Assembly (NCBI GenBank): GCA_023407175.1
Contig: JAEYMU010000013.1
Location: 1-64,000 of the forward strand
Direction: 5' to 3'
DNA from: Bacillota bacterium
Lineage (GTDB): Bacteria > Bacillota_A > Clostridia > Lachnospirales > Lachnospiraceae
Length of the DNA stretch: 64,000 bases
A program made the translations under genes and the position numbers. Each line of letters begins with the position of its first letter. The first letter of the stretch is position 1. The notes beneath the pieces are model-generated. The model was given only the letters and a program-made list of their open reading frames with translations. It had not been told where the DNA came from and searched no databases. Shown one piece after another: positions 44,313 to 53,327 of this stretch.

Positions 44313-45824
44313 TTAAATTGCCTTTTTTAATACTACAGCATAATCAAAGGAGCTGCTTTTACTGCCCTTATAGACTTTGATGTAGTAGGTTCCTTTGGAA
44401 TAGTTGGTTCCCACCCAATGCAAATAATATCCTTCCGGACACTCCGTATCCTCACTGCTGTCATACAATATCTTTCCCTTGGAATCTAATATTTGAAATA
44501 CAATATCGCCGTCAAGCATATAGGCTATCGTGAAATCAATATACTGACTGGAGGCCGTAACCGAAAACTTATACCAGTCAATCCTTGAAGTTGAATCTGA
44601 TACTGTAAAATAGCCCTCCAGCGCCTGGCCCTTATTTTTTAATAATTTTGCCTTCGATTTGCTGGAGCCCGCCTCTTTACTCACATCAACAGCCTTACTC
44701 TGCAATTGATATATGGAGCAATCCGCATTAACCTCCAGATAATAGGTTCCTTTTTGAACTGTATAATACTTAACGATGGAAGCGTATCCCGTTTCATCAT
44801 CCCAATCGGTAAAAACATAGCTTTTTTTCGTCAGCTGCTTTTTGTCCTTGTCCAGAAGACGGAAATATGCACTTCCGCCATTTGAATTATCATAAGGCGT
44901 AATGTAAAATCCCAATAATTTTGTACTCTTTATATTAAGCTTATAAATTATTTTATCCTTGTCAGAAGTCTGATATGACATCATGGTCTTGCCAAAAGTC
45001 AGGCTTGTGTCACTGCTGTTGATTGAATACAGCTTTACCTTAAATGTCGTTACTCCGCTCGGATTTTCATTCTTATAGGTGAACTTAATATAGTAAGTTC
45101 CTTTTTTCGATATTGTTCTTTGAACATCCGAGGAAGCTTCAAAGGCATCCAGCATAAAGCTGTCACCTACCGGTTTGGTACATCCGGCATCCTGATATAT
45201 TCCCGCTTCCAGCTCCTCATAAGAATCCGCCTTTTTCAGGGAAACCAAAAGACCGCCGGCTTTATCCACAGTAAAGGGCAAAACCAAATCCATCTGCCCT
45301 CCGGCATCTCCGAATTTTATCTCCTGATAACCATTTTTTGTAACGTCCTCAAAGGAATTGATAGCGTTTACTGATAACTCTGATACATTATCCGGTATGG
45401 TCGGAAGTATTTCCGCCTGGCAGCTTATTCCCAATACGGTGTCAGACAAATCTCCTGTTCCGTTACTAAGTTCATAATAAAAATAATAATTTCCCTTTTT
45501 CAGTTCTACCTCTAAGTCCTTCACTCCGCTTGTGCTCGTTATTCCGGTAATCTCCTTTATTTTCTCCGAATTCTTGGAATAGCCGGTTTGAATTGCAAAG
45601 GTTAAAATGCCGGGAACGGTATCCTTGTCCTTGACATTAATATTCAGTTTAATTTTCCCATCCTTCGGCATATTAAAATCAAACGCTATCTGACGGGTTG
45701 AGCTATCCAAATCAATTGCAGTTGAAGACTTCTTCGTATCGGCAAATACTTTTCCTTCCTCCGCTATCAGAACTACAAAAAAAATCAAAAAGCACATGGT
45801 TATAATTCTTATAAATTTTTTCAC
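44313..45824 (-). CDS. Secreted protein with pre-peptidase C-terminal-like beta-sandwiches
   Basis: 503 residues from a GTG start preceded by AGGAGGAAGGG. The signal peptide is FIRIITMCFLIFFVVLIAEEGKVFA. The rest is built of about four beta-sandwich repeats with the recurring ending GTYYIKVY or similar: KKGNYYFYYELSNGTGD, KKGTYYIKFTYKNENPSG, QKGTYYLEVNADC and SKGTYYIKVYKGSKSSSFDYAVVLKK. This is the signature of pre-peptidase C-terminal (PPC) domains that accompany secreted enzymes. No catalytic domain is attached, so it may be a surface or matrix protein. Single-gene unit. Confidence 0.75.
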   Translation of the reverse strand: MKKFIRIITMCFLIFFVVLIAEEGKVFADTKKSSTAIDLDSSTRQIAFDFNMPKDGKIKLNINVKDKDTVPGILTFAIQTGYSKNSEKIKEITGITSTSGVKDLEVELKKGNYYFYYELSNGTGDLSDTVLGISCQAEILPTIPDNVSELSVNAINSFEDVTKNGYQEIKFGDAGGQMDLVLPFTVDKAGGLLVSLKKADSYEELEAGIYQDAGCTKPVGDSFMLDAFEASSDVQRTISKKGTYYIKFTYKNENPSGVTTFKVKLYSINSSDTSLTFGKTMMSYQTSDKDKIIYKLNIKSTKLLGFYITPYDNSNGGSAYFRLLDKDKKQLTKKSYVFTDWDDETGYASIVKYYTVQKGTYYLEVNADCSIYQLQSKAVDVSKEAGSSKSKAKLLKNKGQALEGYFTVSDSTSRIDWYKFSVTASSQYIDFTIAYMLDGDIVFQILDSKGKILYDSSEDTECPEGYYLHWVGTNYSKGTYYIKVYKGSKSSSFDYAVVLKKAI

Positions 45825-45928
45825 AAGCCCTTCCTCCTTTGTTCATGCATGCTGAAATAATATGTTACATATAGCAGCAAACTTTACCCAATTTTACCAT
45901 ATAATAAATAGATTGGCAATCAAGTGTA

Positions 45929-45981
45929 AAAGCCTGTCACAAAATAAGTTTCCCGTAAGTAACTTCATTTTGCAACAGGCT
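45929..45981 (-). terminator. Terminator of the maltodextrin operon
   Basis: Arms AAGCCTGTCACAAAAT and ATTTTGCAACAGGCTC with limited mismatches, followed on the minus strand by TTTTACAC. Confidence 0.7.
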
Positions 45982-46030
45982 CTTAGTCCATATAAAACCT
46001 CATAACCGGATATAGCTTTCAATCAAAAAA

Positions 46031-47785
46031 TCACACCAGATAAATTCCAAATCCACGGGGCATTAATGTTAAATGTTCAGGCCCTTTCAAAGCCCCTTCT
46101 TCCATTAATACCTGTTTTACCGCAGGAATTTCTGTTAAAGCCTCCTGCTCTCCGGCATTTATGCAGACCATAAGCGTTTTTGCTGACCTCTTTCTAAGAA
46201 AGACCAACACTCTGCTTCCCTGTTCTGCCCTCAATACCTGATAATCTGATTTTACATCTGTATGGCTTTTTCTTATCTCAATAATTCTTTTTACAAAGCT
46301 CTCTATTTCCCCGTTCTCATTTTGCCAGGGCATGGGGCTTCTGTACTGTGCTTCCGTAATTCCGCTGATTTGCTTTTCATCCCCGTAAAATATACTTGGA
46401 ACTCCCGGACAAAGCAGGAGGAAAATACAAGCCAGCTTCCATTTTCCGATATCCTCCCCGCAGAGGGAAAGAAAACGGGACACGTCATGACTGTCCAGTA
46501 AATTCAATTGGCCCAAGGTTATATTCGCCGGATAGCGAAGCCGCATCCTGTCTATCCTTCCGGCAAACTGATATGCGTCCGTTCTTTCCATGGCAAAGAA
46601 ATCCCTGCAATGTCTTCGAAAATCATAATTCATGGTAGAATCAAAGGCATCCCCTCTTAACCAGGTTTCTGCATTCTCCCATACCTCCCCGATTAAAACC
46701 GTATTCGGATTTTCTTCCTTGGCGGCTTGCCGGAAAGCCCGCCAGAAATTACGGTCAATTTCATTGGCTACATCCAGCCGCCAGCCATCTACCTTGTATT
46801 CCCTGATCCAATGTTTGCAGACATTGATAAAATACTCCTGTACCTTCTTATTCGAGGTATTCAGCTTTGGCATTTTCCGCTCATAGGCAAAGCAGGCATA
46901 GGAGGGCAATTCCCCTTCCCCAGGCCGAACCACCGGAAATTTCAAATCATAGAACCAGTCCTTATATTCTGATTCCTCTCCGTATTTTACAACATCCTCG
47001 AAGGCAAAGAAGTACCAGCTGCAATGATTAAAAACACCATCTATGATAATATGCATGTTCCTCTCATGAATTTTCCCGACTAATTCTTTAAAATCCTCAT
47101 CGCTCCCCAGACAGGGATCAATATGATAATAATCCAGGAGATCATATTTATGATACTCCCCGGCGGTAAATATAGGGTTTAAATAGATACAGGTAAAGCC
47201 CAGGTCCGCAATGTAATCCAGATTTTCCAGAATACCCTTTATAGTGCCCCCCAGTCTGGATTTGCTGATTAAACCGTCGGCCAGGGTTATCTGCTTCTCC
47301 TGATTGTCAATCCTTCTCCTGCCGCTGGCAAAGCTATCTGGGAATATATTGTAAACCACTGCGTTTTTAAACCAATCCGGAACATCCGGTATTTCATCCC
47401 TTAAAATAACCGGATATTGAAAATATTCACTGCGTCCTTCTATCACGACACCCTTCAGCACAAAGTCCGGCAGCTCTCTGGAAAACTGGTCGGAATAATA
47501 GTAAATCCATTCCTCTTCCTTCTCCAGCTTAAAATAATAACACACCCGGTTAAACGGGGGTTCAAAGGTTATTTCATAATAATCGAATAAATCATCCCCG
47601 GCAGCAAGGCTCATAGGCAGCGGAAAGAATTCCACTGGGCTTTTATTACAGGCCCTGTCACCATAATACAGGGTGCAGCAGGTAAGATCACCGGCCGCTG
47701 TCCTAAGCCGGATTGTTATTGCAGTCTCACTGCCGGCAAAGGCATACTGGGACTGGGGTATATGTAAAATTGCACTCTTATTCAT
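46031..47785 (-). CDS. Intracellular GH13 maltogenic enzyme (neopullulanase/cyclomaltodextrinase type)
   Basis: 584 residues, no signal peptide. An N-terminal CBM34-like sandwich (about 1-110) precedes the (beta/alpha)8 domain, which opens DWFKNAVVYNIFPDSFASG. Conserved regions are IIIDGVFNHC, GWRLDVANEID (nucleophile about D338), VLIGEVWENA (acid/base about E367) and LLDSHDVSRF (about D434). These cytosolic enzymes hydrolyse imported maltodextrins or cyclodextrins. The frame also has an in-frame TTG at 47788; AAGGAG lies 10 bp before TTG and 13 bp before ATG, so the start is uncertain by one codon. It is the last gene of the ABC operon. Confidence 0.92.
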   Translation of the reverse strand: MNKSAILHIPQSQYAFAGSETAITIRLRTAAGDLTCCTLYYGDRACNKSPVEFFPLPMSLAAGDDLFDYYEITFEPPFNRVCYYFKLEKEEEWIYYYSDQFSRELPDFVLKGVVIEGRSEYFQYPVILRDEIPDVPDWFKNAVVYNIFPDSFASGRRRIDNQEKQITLADGLISKSRLGGTIKGILENLDYIADLGFTCIYLNPIFTAGEYHKYDLLDYYHIDPCLGSDEDFKELVGKIHERNMHIIIDGVFNHCSWYFFAFEDVVKYGEESEYKDWFYDLKFPVVRPGEGELPSYACFAYERKMPKLNTSNKKVQEYFINVCKHWIREYKVDGWRLDVANEIDRNFWRAFRQAAKEENPNTVLIGEVWENAETWLRGDAFDSTMNYDFRRHCRDFFAMERTDAYQFAGRIDRMRLRYPANITLGQLNLLDSHDVSRFLSLCGEDIGKWKLACIFLLLCPGVPSIFYGDEKQISGITEAQYRSPMPWQNENGEIESFVKRIIEIRKSHTDVKSDYQVLRAEQGSRVLVFLRKRSAKTLMVCINAGEQEALTEIPAVKQVLMEEGALKGPEHLTLMPRGFGIYLV

Positions 47786-47829
47786 CAATTGCTTATAACT
47801 CCTTCTTCAAATGTTAATTCCGTCATCGG

Positions 47830-48675
47830 TTAACCCTTTACCCCTCCTGCGGTCAGGCCGGATACCATATACTTCTGAATGCAGAAGAATATAATCAGAA
47901 TCGGAATTGATACCAATATGGCTGCCGCTGAAAATAGCGGCCAGCTTCTGTTATAGTCATTGGCCTGTAATTGGTAAAGCCCTCCCGCCAGGGAATAGCT
48001 GTCCTCGCTTAACATAAAGGTTGTGGCAAATAAATATTCATTCCATACAAATATTAAAACCATAACGGAGGTTACGATAATGGCAGGTCTGGCAAGGGGC
48101 AGAATAATCCTTAAGAGCAATTTGAAATTATCCGCTCCGTCGATTTTTGAAGCCTCCTCAATTTCAATCGGAATTGTATCAAAATATCCCTTCATGTTCC
48201 ATATGCCGAAAATACACATGGAGCCGGCATAAATTATGATAAGGCCAATATGCAGGTTTAACAGATTCGCCAGCTTATATAAACGGAAAATCGCAAACAT
48301 GGAAAGTATCTGCGGAAATGCATTCAAAAGCAAAAGCAGCTTTAATACCGTTTTTCTCCCCTTAAAACGGAATCTGGAGAATGCATAGGCCGCTTCCACC
48401 GAAACACTCATGGCAATTATCATTGTTCCCACACTTAATATCACCGAATTCTTCAGCCAGACCAGGAAGGGTTCCTCGAACAATATGATTTTAAAATTTT
48501 CCAAGGTAGGATTTTTCGGCAGTAGGGACAGGCTGGAAGATAAGGCCCCGCTTCCCCCGCTGAAGGCCAGAGAAAGAGCGTACATAATCGGAAGCAGTCC
48601 CGCCAGACATAAAATAATATAGAAAATATTTAAAGCAAAGTAACCGAAAGCTTTTTTTACTTTGTGGTTCTTCAT
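47830..48675 (-). CDS. Maltodextrin-type ABC permease, MalG-like
   Basis: 281-residue inner-membrane permease with six predicted helices. The first is GYFALNIFYIILCLAGLLPIMYALSLAF. The coupling loop facing the ATPase is EIEEASKIDGADNFKLLLRIILPLARPAIIV, the classical EAA motif. It ends with GLTAGGVKG, typical of MalG-like proteins. Its start overlaps the upstream permease stop by 4 bp. It forms the channel with the MalF-like partner; no ATPase is encoded here, so a shared MsmK/MalK-type ATPase elsewhere is expected. Confidence 0.94.
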   Translation of the reverse strand: MKNHKVKKAFGYFALNIFYIILCLAGLLPIMYALSLAFSGGSGALSSSLSLLPKNPTLENFKIILFEEPFLVWLKNSVILSVGTMIIAMSVSVEAAYAFSRFRFKGRKTVLKLLLLLNAFPQILSMFAIFRLYKLANLLNLHIGLIIIYAGSMCIFGIWNMKGYFDTIPIEIEEASKIDGADNFKLLLRIILPLARPAIIVTSVMVLIFVWNEYLFATTFMLSEDSYSLAGGLYQLQANDYNRSWPLFSAAAILVSIPILIIFFCIQKYMVSGLTAGGVKG

Positions 48676-49562
48676 CCGTTTTCCTCCCTGATTTCCCTGT
48701 TGGTAAATGCGGAAAATATAATGATGATGACAAAAATAACGATGGATACAGCAGAGGACAGACCATAGTTATTCGAGACGAACGCATTCTGCTGTGCATA
48801 CGTGATAACGGTCTGAAGCGTAGCTCCGGTATAAGAGCCCTTTTGCATCGTCAGAAGATATATAATGTCAAATTGCTTGAAGGTGGTAAAGGTGGTCAAA
48901 ATCACCGCAGGTGCAATGACCGGTCTAATCAGCGGAACGGTGACATATTTATTTTTCTTTAAGAAGCCGGCGCCGTCCAGCTTTGCACTTTCATAATAGC
49001 TGGGTTCAATACTTTGCAGGGCACCATCTATTATCATGATCATAAAGGGCAGAGCCATCCAGAGATTTAATATAAGGCAGGAAAGGAAAGCAGCTGTATT
49101 CTCCGATAAAAAGCTTATCTTAGACATTCCAAGTGCTGTAAGTACTTTATTTAAAAATCCAAATTCCGTATTATACATCCCGACACGCCACAATAAAATG
49201 GAAACATAGGCCGGCATTGCCCACGGAAACATAAGCAGCGTTTTGTATATTCTTCGAAGCTTCAAGCCGGGCGCATTTAATCCCAGGGCAATAAAATAGG
49301 CAAGTACCACCTGGAGCGCCATGTTGACAACGGTCCATAAAATCGTGGTTATAAGCGCCGAAAGGAACCCTGAGTTCATTTTAAGCAATGCCCGCTGATA
49401 GTTCCCCAGTCCAATCACCTTATAATCCAGCCAATGAAATAAATTCATATTGGTCAGGGATATGAACCCCGTATAAAGAATGGGGAACAAAATGATCATG
49501 CCAATCAAAGCCAGGGCCGGAAATGAATAAAGCCACGGAAGAAATCTTTGTTTTCTTTTCAT
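48672..49562 (-). CDS. Maltodextrin-type ABC permease, MalF-like
   Basis: 296-residue permease. The frame is open to 49655, but the family start MKRKQRFLPWLYSFPALALIG corresponds to ATG 49562, with AAAGGA 12 bp upstream; ATG 49574 is possible. Six helices are predicted, including WLYSFPALALIGMIILFPILYTGFI and PAYVSILLWRVGMYNTEFGFL, with the EAA-loop ESAKLDGAGFLKKNKYVTVPLIRPVI. It pairs with the MalG-like protein. It lies downstream of the binding-protein gene and a strong hairpin, which may lower permease expression relative to the binding protein. Confidence 0.92.
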   Translation of the reverse strand: MKRKQRFLPWLYSFPALALIGMIILFPILYTGFISLTNMNLFHWLDYKVIGLGNYQRALLKMNSGFLSALITTILWTVVNMALQVVLAYFIALGLNAPGLKLRRIYKTLLMFPWAMPAYVSILLWRVGMYNTEFGFLNKVLTALGMSKISFLSENTAAFLSCLILNLWMALPFMIMIIDGALQSIEPSYYESAKLDGAGFLKKNKYVTVPLIRPVIAPAVILTTFTTFKQFDIIYLLTMQKGSYTGATLQTVITYAQQNAFVSNNYGLSSAVSIVIFVIIIIFSAFTNREIREENG

Positions 49563-49652
49563 TATTACTGTCATTCCTTTCGCTTTTCCTAAGGACGGAC
49601 TGCCCGCGCCTTTCCTTAGTAAGATTGTTGACGGATTATATATTGCCTCAAA

Positions 49653-49694
49653 CACCAGAACGGTGTTCCTTCTATAACCGAACCCGTTCTGGTG
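49653..49694 (-). promoter_or_regulatory. Intercistronic stem-loop between binding protein and permeases
   Basis: Perfect 11-bp stem CACCAGAACGG and CCGTTCTGGTG enclosing 20 nt. No T-run follows on the minus strand, so it is more likely an mRNA-stability or attenuation element than a full terminator. Confidence 0.7.
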
Positions 49695-49718
49695 ATAATA
49701 GGATATATCAATTGCAAA

Positions 49719-51008
49719 TTACTGCATATCTGAAATTGCAGTCAGGGCATCCTGTTGATATTTATCAGCCGATGCATCAATGTCCTCGCCGGATTTATTG
49801 ACAGCAGCCAAAAGGCTTTCTGTCGGAGCCCACATAACGCTAAGCTGCGGGATATTCGGCATGGGCTGGGCAGTTTCGGCAGTAGCTTTCATCGCCATAA
49901 TCATTTCATTGGCGGACACATCCGCATCGTCATACGCCTTTGCATTCGCCGGTGCACAATTAGACTGTTTCGCCAAGTCAATGCCGACCTCTGCTCCTGC
50001 AAGCACCTGCAATACCTTTGCAATAGCCTCCTTTTTGGACTCGGCGGCATACTTCATTACCTCAAAGCCCTGAACACCGGAATAGGGTGCAAGTCCATTG
50101 CCATTGGGCAGCTTGAAATCCGCCAGGGATTTAAAGCCAAGATTAATTCCGGCTTCCTTGATACCGGAGATCAGCCAGGGGCCTCCGATAATCGCAGCTG
50201 CCTTTTTGTCGTTAAACAGGGTTGTTACTGTATTATAATCTCCGTCTGCCTGCAGCTTTGCAAATTTCTGATTATAGGCTATCGCATCCTTCGTTGCCTG
50301 CAGGTTTAATCCGGGCTCTGCATCAGAATTGATGATATATCCGCCGAAGCCATTGATGAAGGGTGCTACGTTATACGCGGTAGAATGTTGATTGACAACC
50401 GCATAGGTCCCAGCAGCCGTATCTGTATTCGCTAACATATAATTATATAATTCATCGGTAGTGGAAGGAACCTCACCCTTCCACAGATCCTTGTTATACA
50501 GGAATAACAATGTCTCAAAATATACGGGGAGCTGGTATTTTACCTCCTTATAAGTTCCCGCCTCCAGGGTCATCGGCAATAAATCCGCCATATCCTCCTC
50601 ACTGATGATATCAGTGATCGGGGCCAATATTCCCATCTCGGCAAATATACCTACGGAATCCTGTGCGTAGAAAAACATATCCGGTCCATTGGCAGCATCT
50701 GTACCGTATAATTTGAGCTGATCCGTCAGACCGGATTTCTTCTCAAAGGTAACTGTAATTCCATCTGCTTTTAATGTATCATTGACCCTCTGGGCAATAA
50801 CGGCCATTGTTGCCTCATCTGCATCATGCCAAATTTTTAGCTCCACCGGCTCTGCAGGCGCCTGTGTATCCTCCGCCTGCTCTGTACCGGTTACCGCCGC
50901 AGCCGTCGGATTATTCTTTGAAGTATCCTCTGCTCCCTTGCCGCCGCAGCCGGTCAGTCCCCCCACGATTAATAAACTGCATAAAATGAAGCTTATTATT
51001 CTTTTCAT
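49719..51008 (-). CDS. Maltodextrin-type ABC solute-binding lipoprotein
   Basis: 429 residues. Lipoprotein signal MKRIISFILCSLLIVGGLTGC with lipidation at the Cys of LTGC. After an acidic linker the family 1 solute-binding fold starts VELKIWHDADEATMAVIAQRVNDTLK. It shows GPDMFFYAQDSVGIFAEMGILAPI, YQLPVYFETLLFLYNKDLW, KKAAAIIGGPWLISGIKEAG and a C-terminal helix pair ending QDALTAISDMQ. It captures oligosaccharide outside the membrane and delivers it to the two permeases. A LacI-type operator and a divergent LacI gene lie upstream. Maltodextrin specificity is inferred from the GH13 enzyme in the operon. Confidence 0.94.
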   Translation of the reverse strand: MKRIISFILCSLLIVGGLTGCGGKGAEDTSKNNPTAAAVTGTEQAEDTQAPAEPVELKIWHDADEATMAVIAQRVNDTLKADGITVTFEKKSGLTDQLKLYGTDAANGPDMFFYAQDSVGIFAEMGILAPITDIISEEDMADLLPMTLEAGTYKEVKYQLPVYFETLLFLYNKDLWKGEVPSTTDELYNYMLANTDTAAGTYAVVNQHSTAYNVAPFINGFGGYIINSDAEPGLNLQATKDAIAYNQKFAKLQADGDYNTVTTLFNDKKAAAIIGGPWLISGIKEAGINLGFKSLADFKLPNGNGLAPYSGVQGFEVMKYAAESKKEAIAKVLQVLAGAEVGIDLAKQSNCAPANAKAYDDADVSANEMIMAMKATAETAQPMPNIPQLSVMWAPTESLLAAVNKSGEDIDASADKYQQDALTAISDMQ

Positions 51009-51028
51009 TCAAAATCCTCCTTTAATTT

Positions 51029-51046
51029 TAGGAAAGCGTTTTCCTA
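51029..51046. promoter_or_regulatory. LacI-type operator of the maltodextrin operon
   Basis: TAGGAAAGCGTTTTCCTA, palindromic except for one mismatched pair, with a central CG. It lies 20 bp before the binding-lipoprotein start. The shared core AGGAAAGCGTTT recurs upstream of the mannanase at 56685-56696. Confidence 0.8.
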
Positions 51047-51138
51047 TATTTTTCTTAAATCAGGCTTTTTGTATCGCCTGTTTGAGTTATTTTTACCATA
51101 ATATCATAGTATGGTCAATGATATTTCAGCAAAAATAG

Positions 51139-51167
51139 TTGACTTTGTAAGGAAACCGCTATACTAT
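51139..51167 (+). promoter_or_regulatory. Promoter of the maltodextrin LacI regulator
   Basis: TTGACT (51139-51144), 17-bp spacer, TACTAT (51162-51167), 36 bp before the regulator start. Confidence 0.75.
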
Positions 51168-51203
51168 AAGAATAAAACTGTATATTATTTAGGGAGTGAA
51201 AAC

Positions 51204-52211
51204 ATGCCAACTACAATCAGTGATGTCGCCAGGGAAGCAGGGGTATCCACCTCCACTGTTTCCAAGGTACTGAATAACTGGAGCACCATTTCCCCCGCCA
51301 CCATAGAGCGGGTAAAGGAAGCAATCAGCAAATTGAATTATACGCCAAATTCCAGAGCGGTCAGCTTTGCCAGGCAAACCACCCAGAACATCGTATTTTT
51401 AACCTCCCTGGGAAAGGATGAGGCTTATCACAATCCCCATATGTTCGATATCATGTGCGGAGTCCACAGCGCTGTTACAAAGAATCATTATTCCATGACC
51501 CTCGTTGATACTTACAATGATGCCTGCCAGGGTGAAGCCGTACTCCGGGTAATCTCCCAAAAATGTGCTGACGGTATGATCATTCATGGGTCTGCCATCA
51601 ATAAGGAAATTGCCGATTTAATCATAAAACAGCAATTCCCTCATATTTTGATCGGCCATCCGGGGTTTGAGACCTCACTATGCTGGATTGATACCAATCA
51701 TGCCCTGGCCGGACAGACTGCCGCAGAATATCTAATCTCCAGCGGCTATAGCGACATGGCCTTTATTGGCGGAAGGAAAACCGATTATATCTCCATGCAG
51801 CGGCTCAAGGGCTTTCTCGGAGCGATGCACAGCTACGGATATCTGATTTCTCCTGAAAAAATCCGCTATACCGACTCCTCCAAGGAAGAAAGCTGCCAGG
51901 TGACCTGGGAATTACTTAAGCTGAAAAAGCCTCCCCAGGTCATCGTCTGTGAGAATAATACGATTGCCCTCGGTACCGCAAAGGCCATAGAAAAAATGAA
52001 TCTTGAGGTTCCGAAGGATATCGCCTTTCTCACCTTTGATGTCTATCCTTACGCTGAAATCATCGATCCAAAGCCAACGGTGATTAATATCAATGTCTAT
52101 GACATGGGAGTACAGGCCGGAATGATGCTGTTTCGAAAGCTGGAAAATCCCTACCTCCAAATTCAGACCTATACCACCCTTCCGGTGGTTAATATCGGGA
52201 AAACAACTTAG
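51204..52211 (+). CDS. LacI-family regulator of maltodextrin utilisation
   Basis: 335 residues. ATG 51204 follows AGGGAGTG at 5 bp; the frame extends to 51111 but that part overlaps the promoter. The head piece is TTISDVAREAGVSTSTVSKVLNNWSTIS with hinge YTPNSRAVSFARQTTQNIVFL. The effector domain has LCWIDTNHALAGQTAAEYLISSGYSDMAFIG and PPQVIVCENNTIALGTAKAIEKM. It is divergent from the binding-lipoprotein operon, whose operator lies in the intergenic gap. It is the MalR counterpart here and may also act on the mannanase gene. Effector likely maltose or maltodextrin. Confidence 0.93.
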   Translation: MPTTISDVAREAGVSTSTVSKVLNNWSTISPATIERVKEAISKLNYTPNSRAVSFARQTTQNIVFLTSLGKDEAYHNPHMFDIMCGVHSAVTKNHYSMTLVDTYNDACQGEAVLRVISQKCADGMIIHGSAINKEIADLIIKQQFPHILIGHPGFETSLCWIDTNHALAGQTAAEYLISSGYSDMAFIGGRKTDYISMQRLKGFLGAMHSYGYLISPEKIRYTDSSKEESCQVTWELLKLKKPPQVIVCENNTIALGTAKAIEKMNLEVPKDIAFLTFDVYPYAEIIDPKPTVININVYDMGVQAGMMLFRKLENPYLQIQTYTTLPVVNIGKTT

Positions 52212-52227
52212 CGAGTAAGGCCTAAGC

Positions 52228-52282
52228 AAGGGGATGCCCCAACTGCGATGAACAGATCGCCGCAGTAAGGACATCCCCTTTT
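52228..52282 (+). terminator. Terminator after the LacI gene
   Basis: Hairpin with outer arms AAGGGGATG/CATCCCCTT and inner ACTGCG/CGCAGT, followed by TTAAAAC. It also separates the convergent AraC gene. Confidence 0.8.
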
Positions 52283-52317
52283 AAAACAGTTTTTACACCG
52301 CTTAAGTCTCACCATCT

Positions 52318-53205
52318 TTAAGTATATATGATCGGATAATAAATATCTGCTTCGCAATAGTCCTCCCGGCAGATGTGCTGATCAATTCTTTCAAAATGAA
52401 ATTGCAGGGTGGGCTTGAAGCTGGTCTTAGGCAGCCATACCTTCTCAATCGCCTCATAAACCTCACATAATAATTTCATCGTCAGTTCCTCCGGAGAATG
52501 AAGGCCCGCATACCGGAAGACGGCATAATCCGAACGCTCTATGGTTTGACAGGTGAAGATGCCGTCTGAATCAAAGGGGACGGAAACCTCCACACTGGGC
52601 ATGTAATAATCGGCCTGATTAAAGTCATAATAAGTAACCAGGCCATAATAAATATGCTCATTGCTTACATTCTTTAATTCCTGCCGGTGATTATAATAAA
52701 AATCCAGCGCCTTAGAATTTGCCGTTCCTGCAATATAATTTTCTTCATGGTTGATCATCGTTCTTATCCCTGCCAGATGAAACCTGGATTTCGTACAGTA
52801 AAAGGGGGCTATCAAAATACCCTTTGAGATATCATTCAGAAGGCTGGTGTCCATCCTTGGGACAATGGGAATCTCACAGCTCTTCTGACGGTATTCCGAA
52901 GGAGTAAGACCGAAAAGCTGTTTGAAGGCTCTTTCATAGCTTTGCTCATACTGAAAATTATATTCATAAGCAATATCAATTATTTTCAGCTCTTTGTCCA
53001 TCAAGTCCAACAGGCTGCTGGTCAATTTTCTTCCACGGACATAGGTCATTAGTGGGTTTCCGGCGATGGCCCGAAACAATCTATGTAAATGAAATTTAGA
53101 GATACACAAGCGCTCTGCTATTTCATCCAGGGACATTCCTGTTTTCAAATTATCCTCAATCAATACTACTGCATCTTCTATCAGCCCGCGGCTTGCAACA
53201 TTCAT
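52318..53205 (-). CDS. AraC-family regulator with effector-binding domain
   Basis: 295 residues. ATG 53205 is chosen because GGAGGG lies 10 bp upstream; the ORF extends to 53223. The AraC DNA-binding domain is at the N terminus: LIEDNLKTGMSLDEIAERLCISKFHLHRLFRAIAGNPLMTYVRGRKL and then IDIAYEYNFQYEQSYERAFKQLFGLTPSEYRQK. Residues about 130-295 form a GyrI-like effector domain (FTCQTIERSDYAVFRYAGLHSPEELTMKLLCEVYEAIEKVW). It is divergent from the esterase lipoprotein 122 bp away, a possible target. Confidence 0.9.
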   Translation of the reverse strand: MNVASRGLIEDAVVLIEDNLKTGMSLDEIAERLCISKFHLHRLFRAIAGNPLMTYVRGRKLTSSLLDLMDKELKIIDIAYEYNFQYEQSYERAFKQLFGLTPSEYRQKSCEIPIVPRMDTSLLNDISKGILIAPFYCTKSRFHLAGIRTMINHEENYIAGTANSKALDFYYNHRQELKNVSNEHIYYGLVTYYDFNQADYYMPSVEVSVPFDSDGIFTCQTIERSDYAVFRYAGLHSPEELTMKLLCEVYEAIEKVWLPKTSFKPTLQFHFERIDQHICREDYCEADIYYPIIYT

Positions 53206-53327
53206 AACAACCGTTCCCTCCATGAATTAAAAAACAGCAAGAAATGTTCAGTGATCACTTATTTCTAATAGTATACTATCCATATCCATATGTCAAAAAT
53301 TTAAAACTTAGTGGAGGGAACAGTCAT

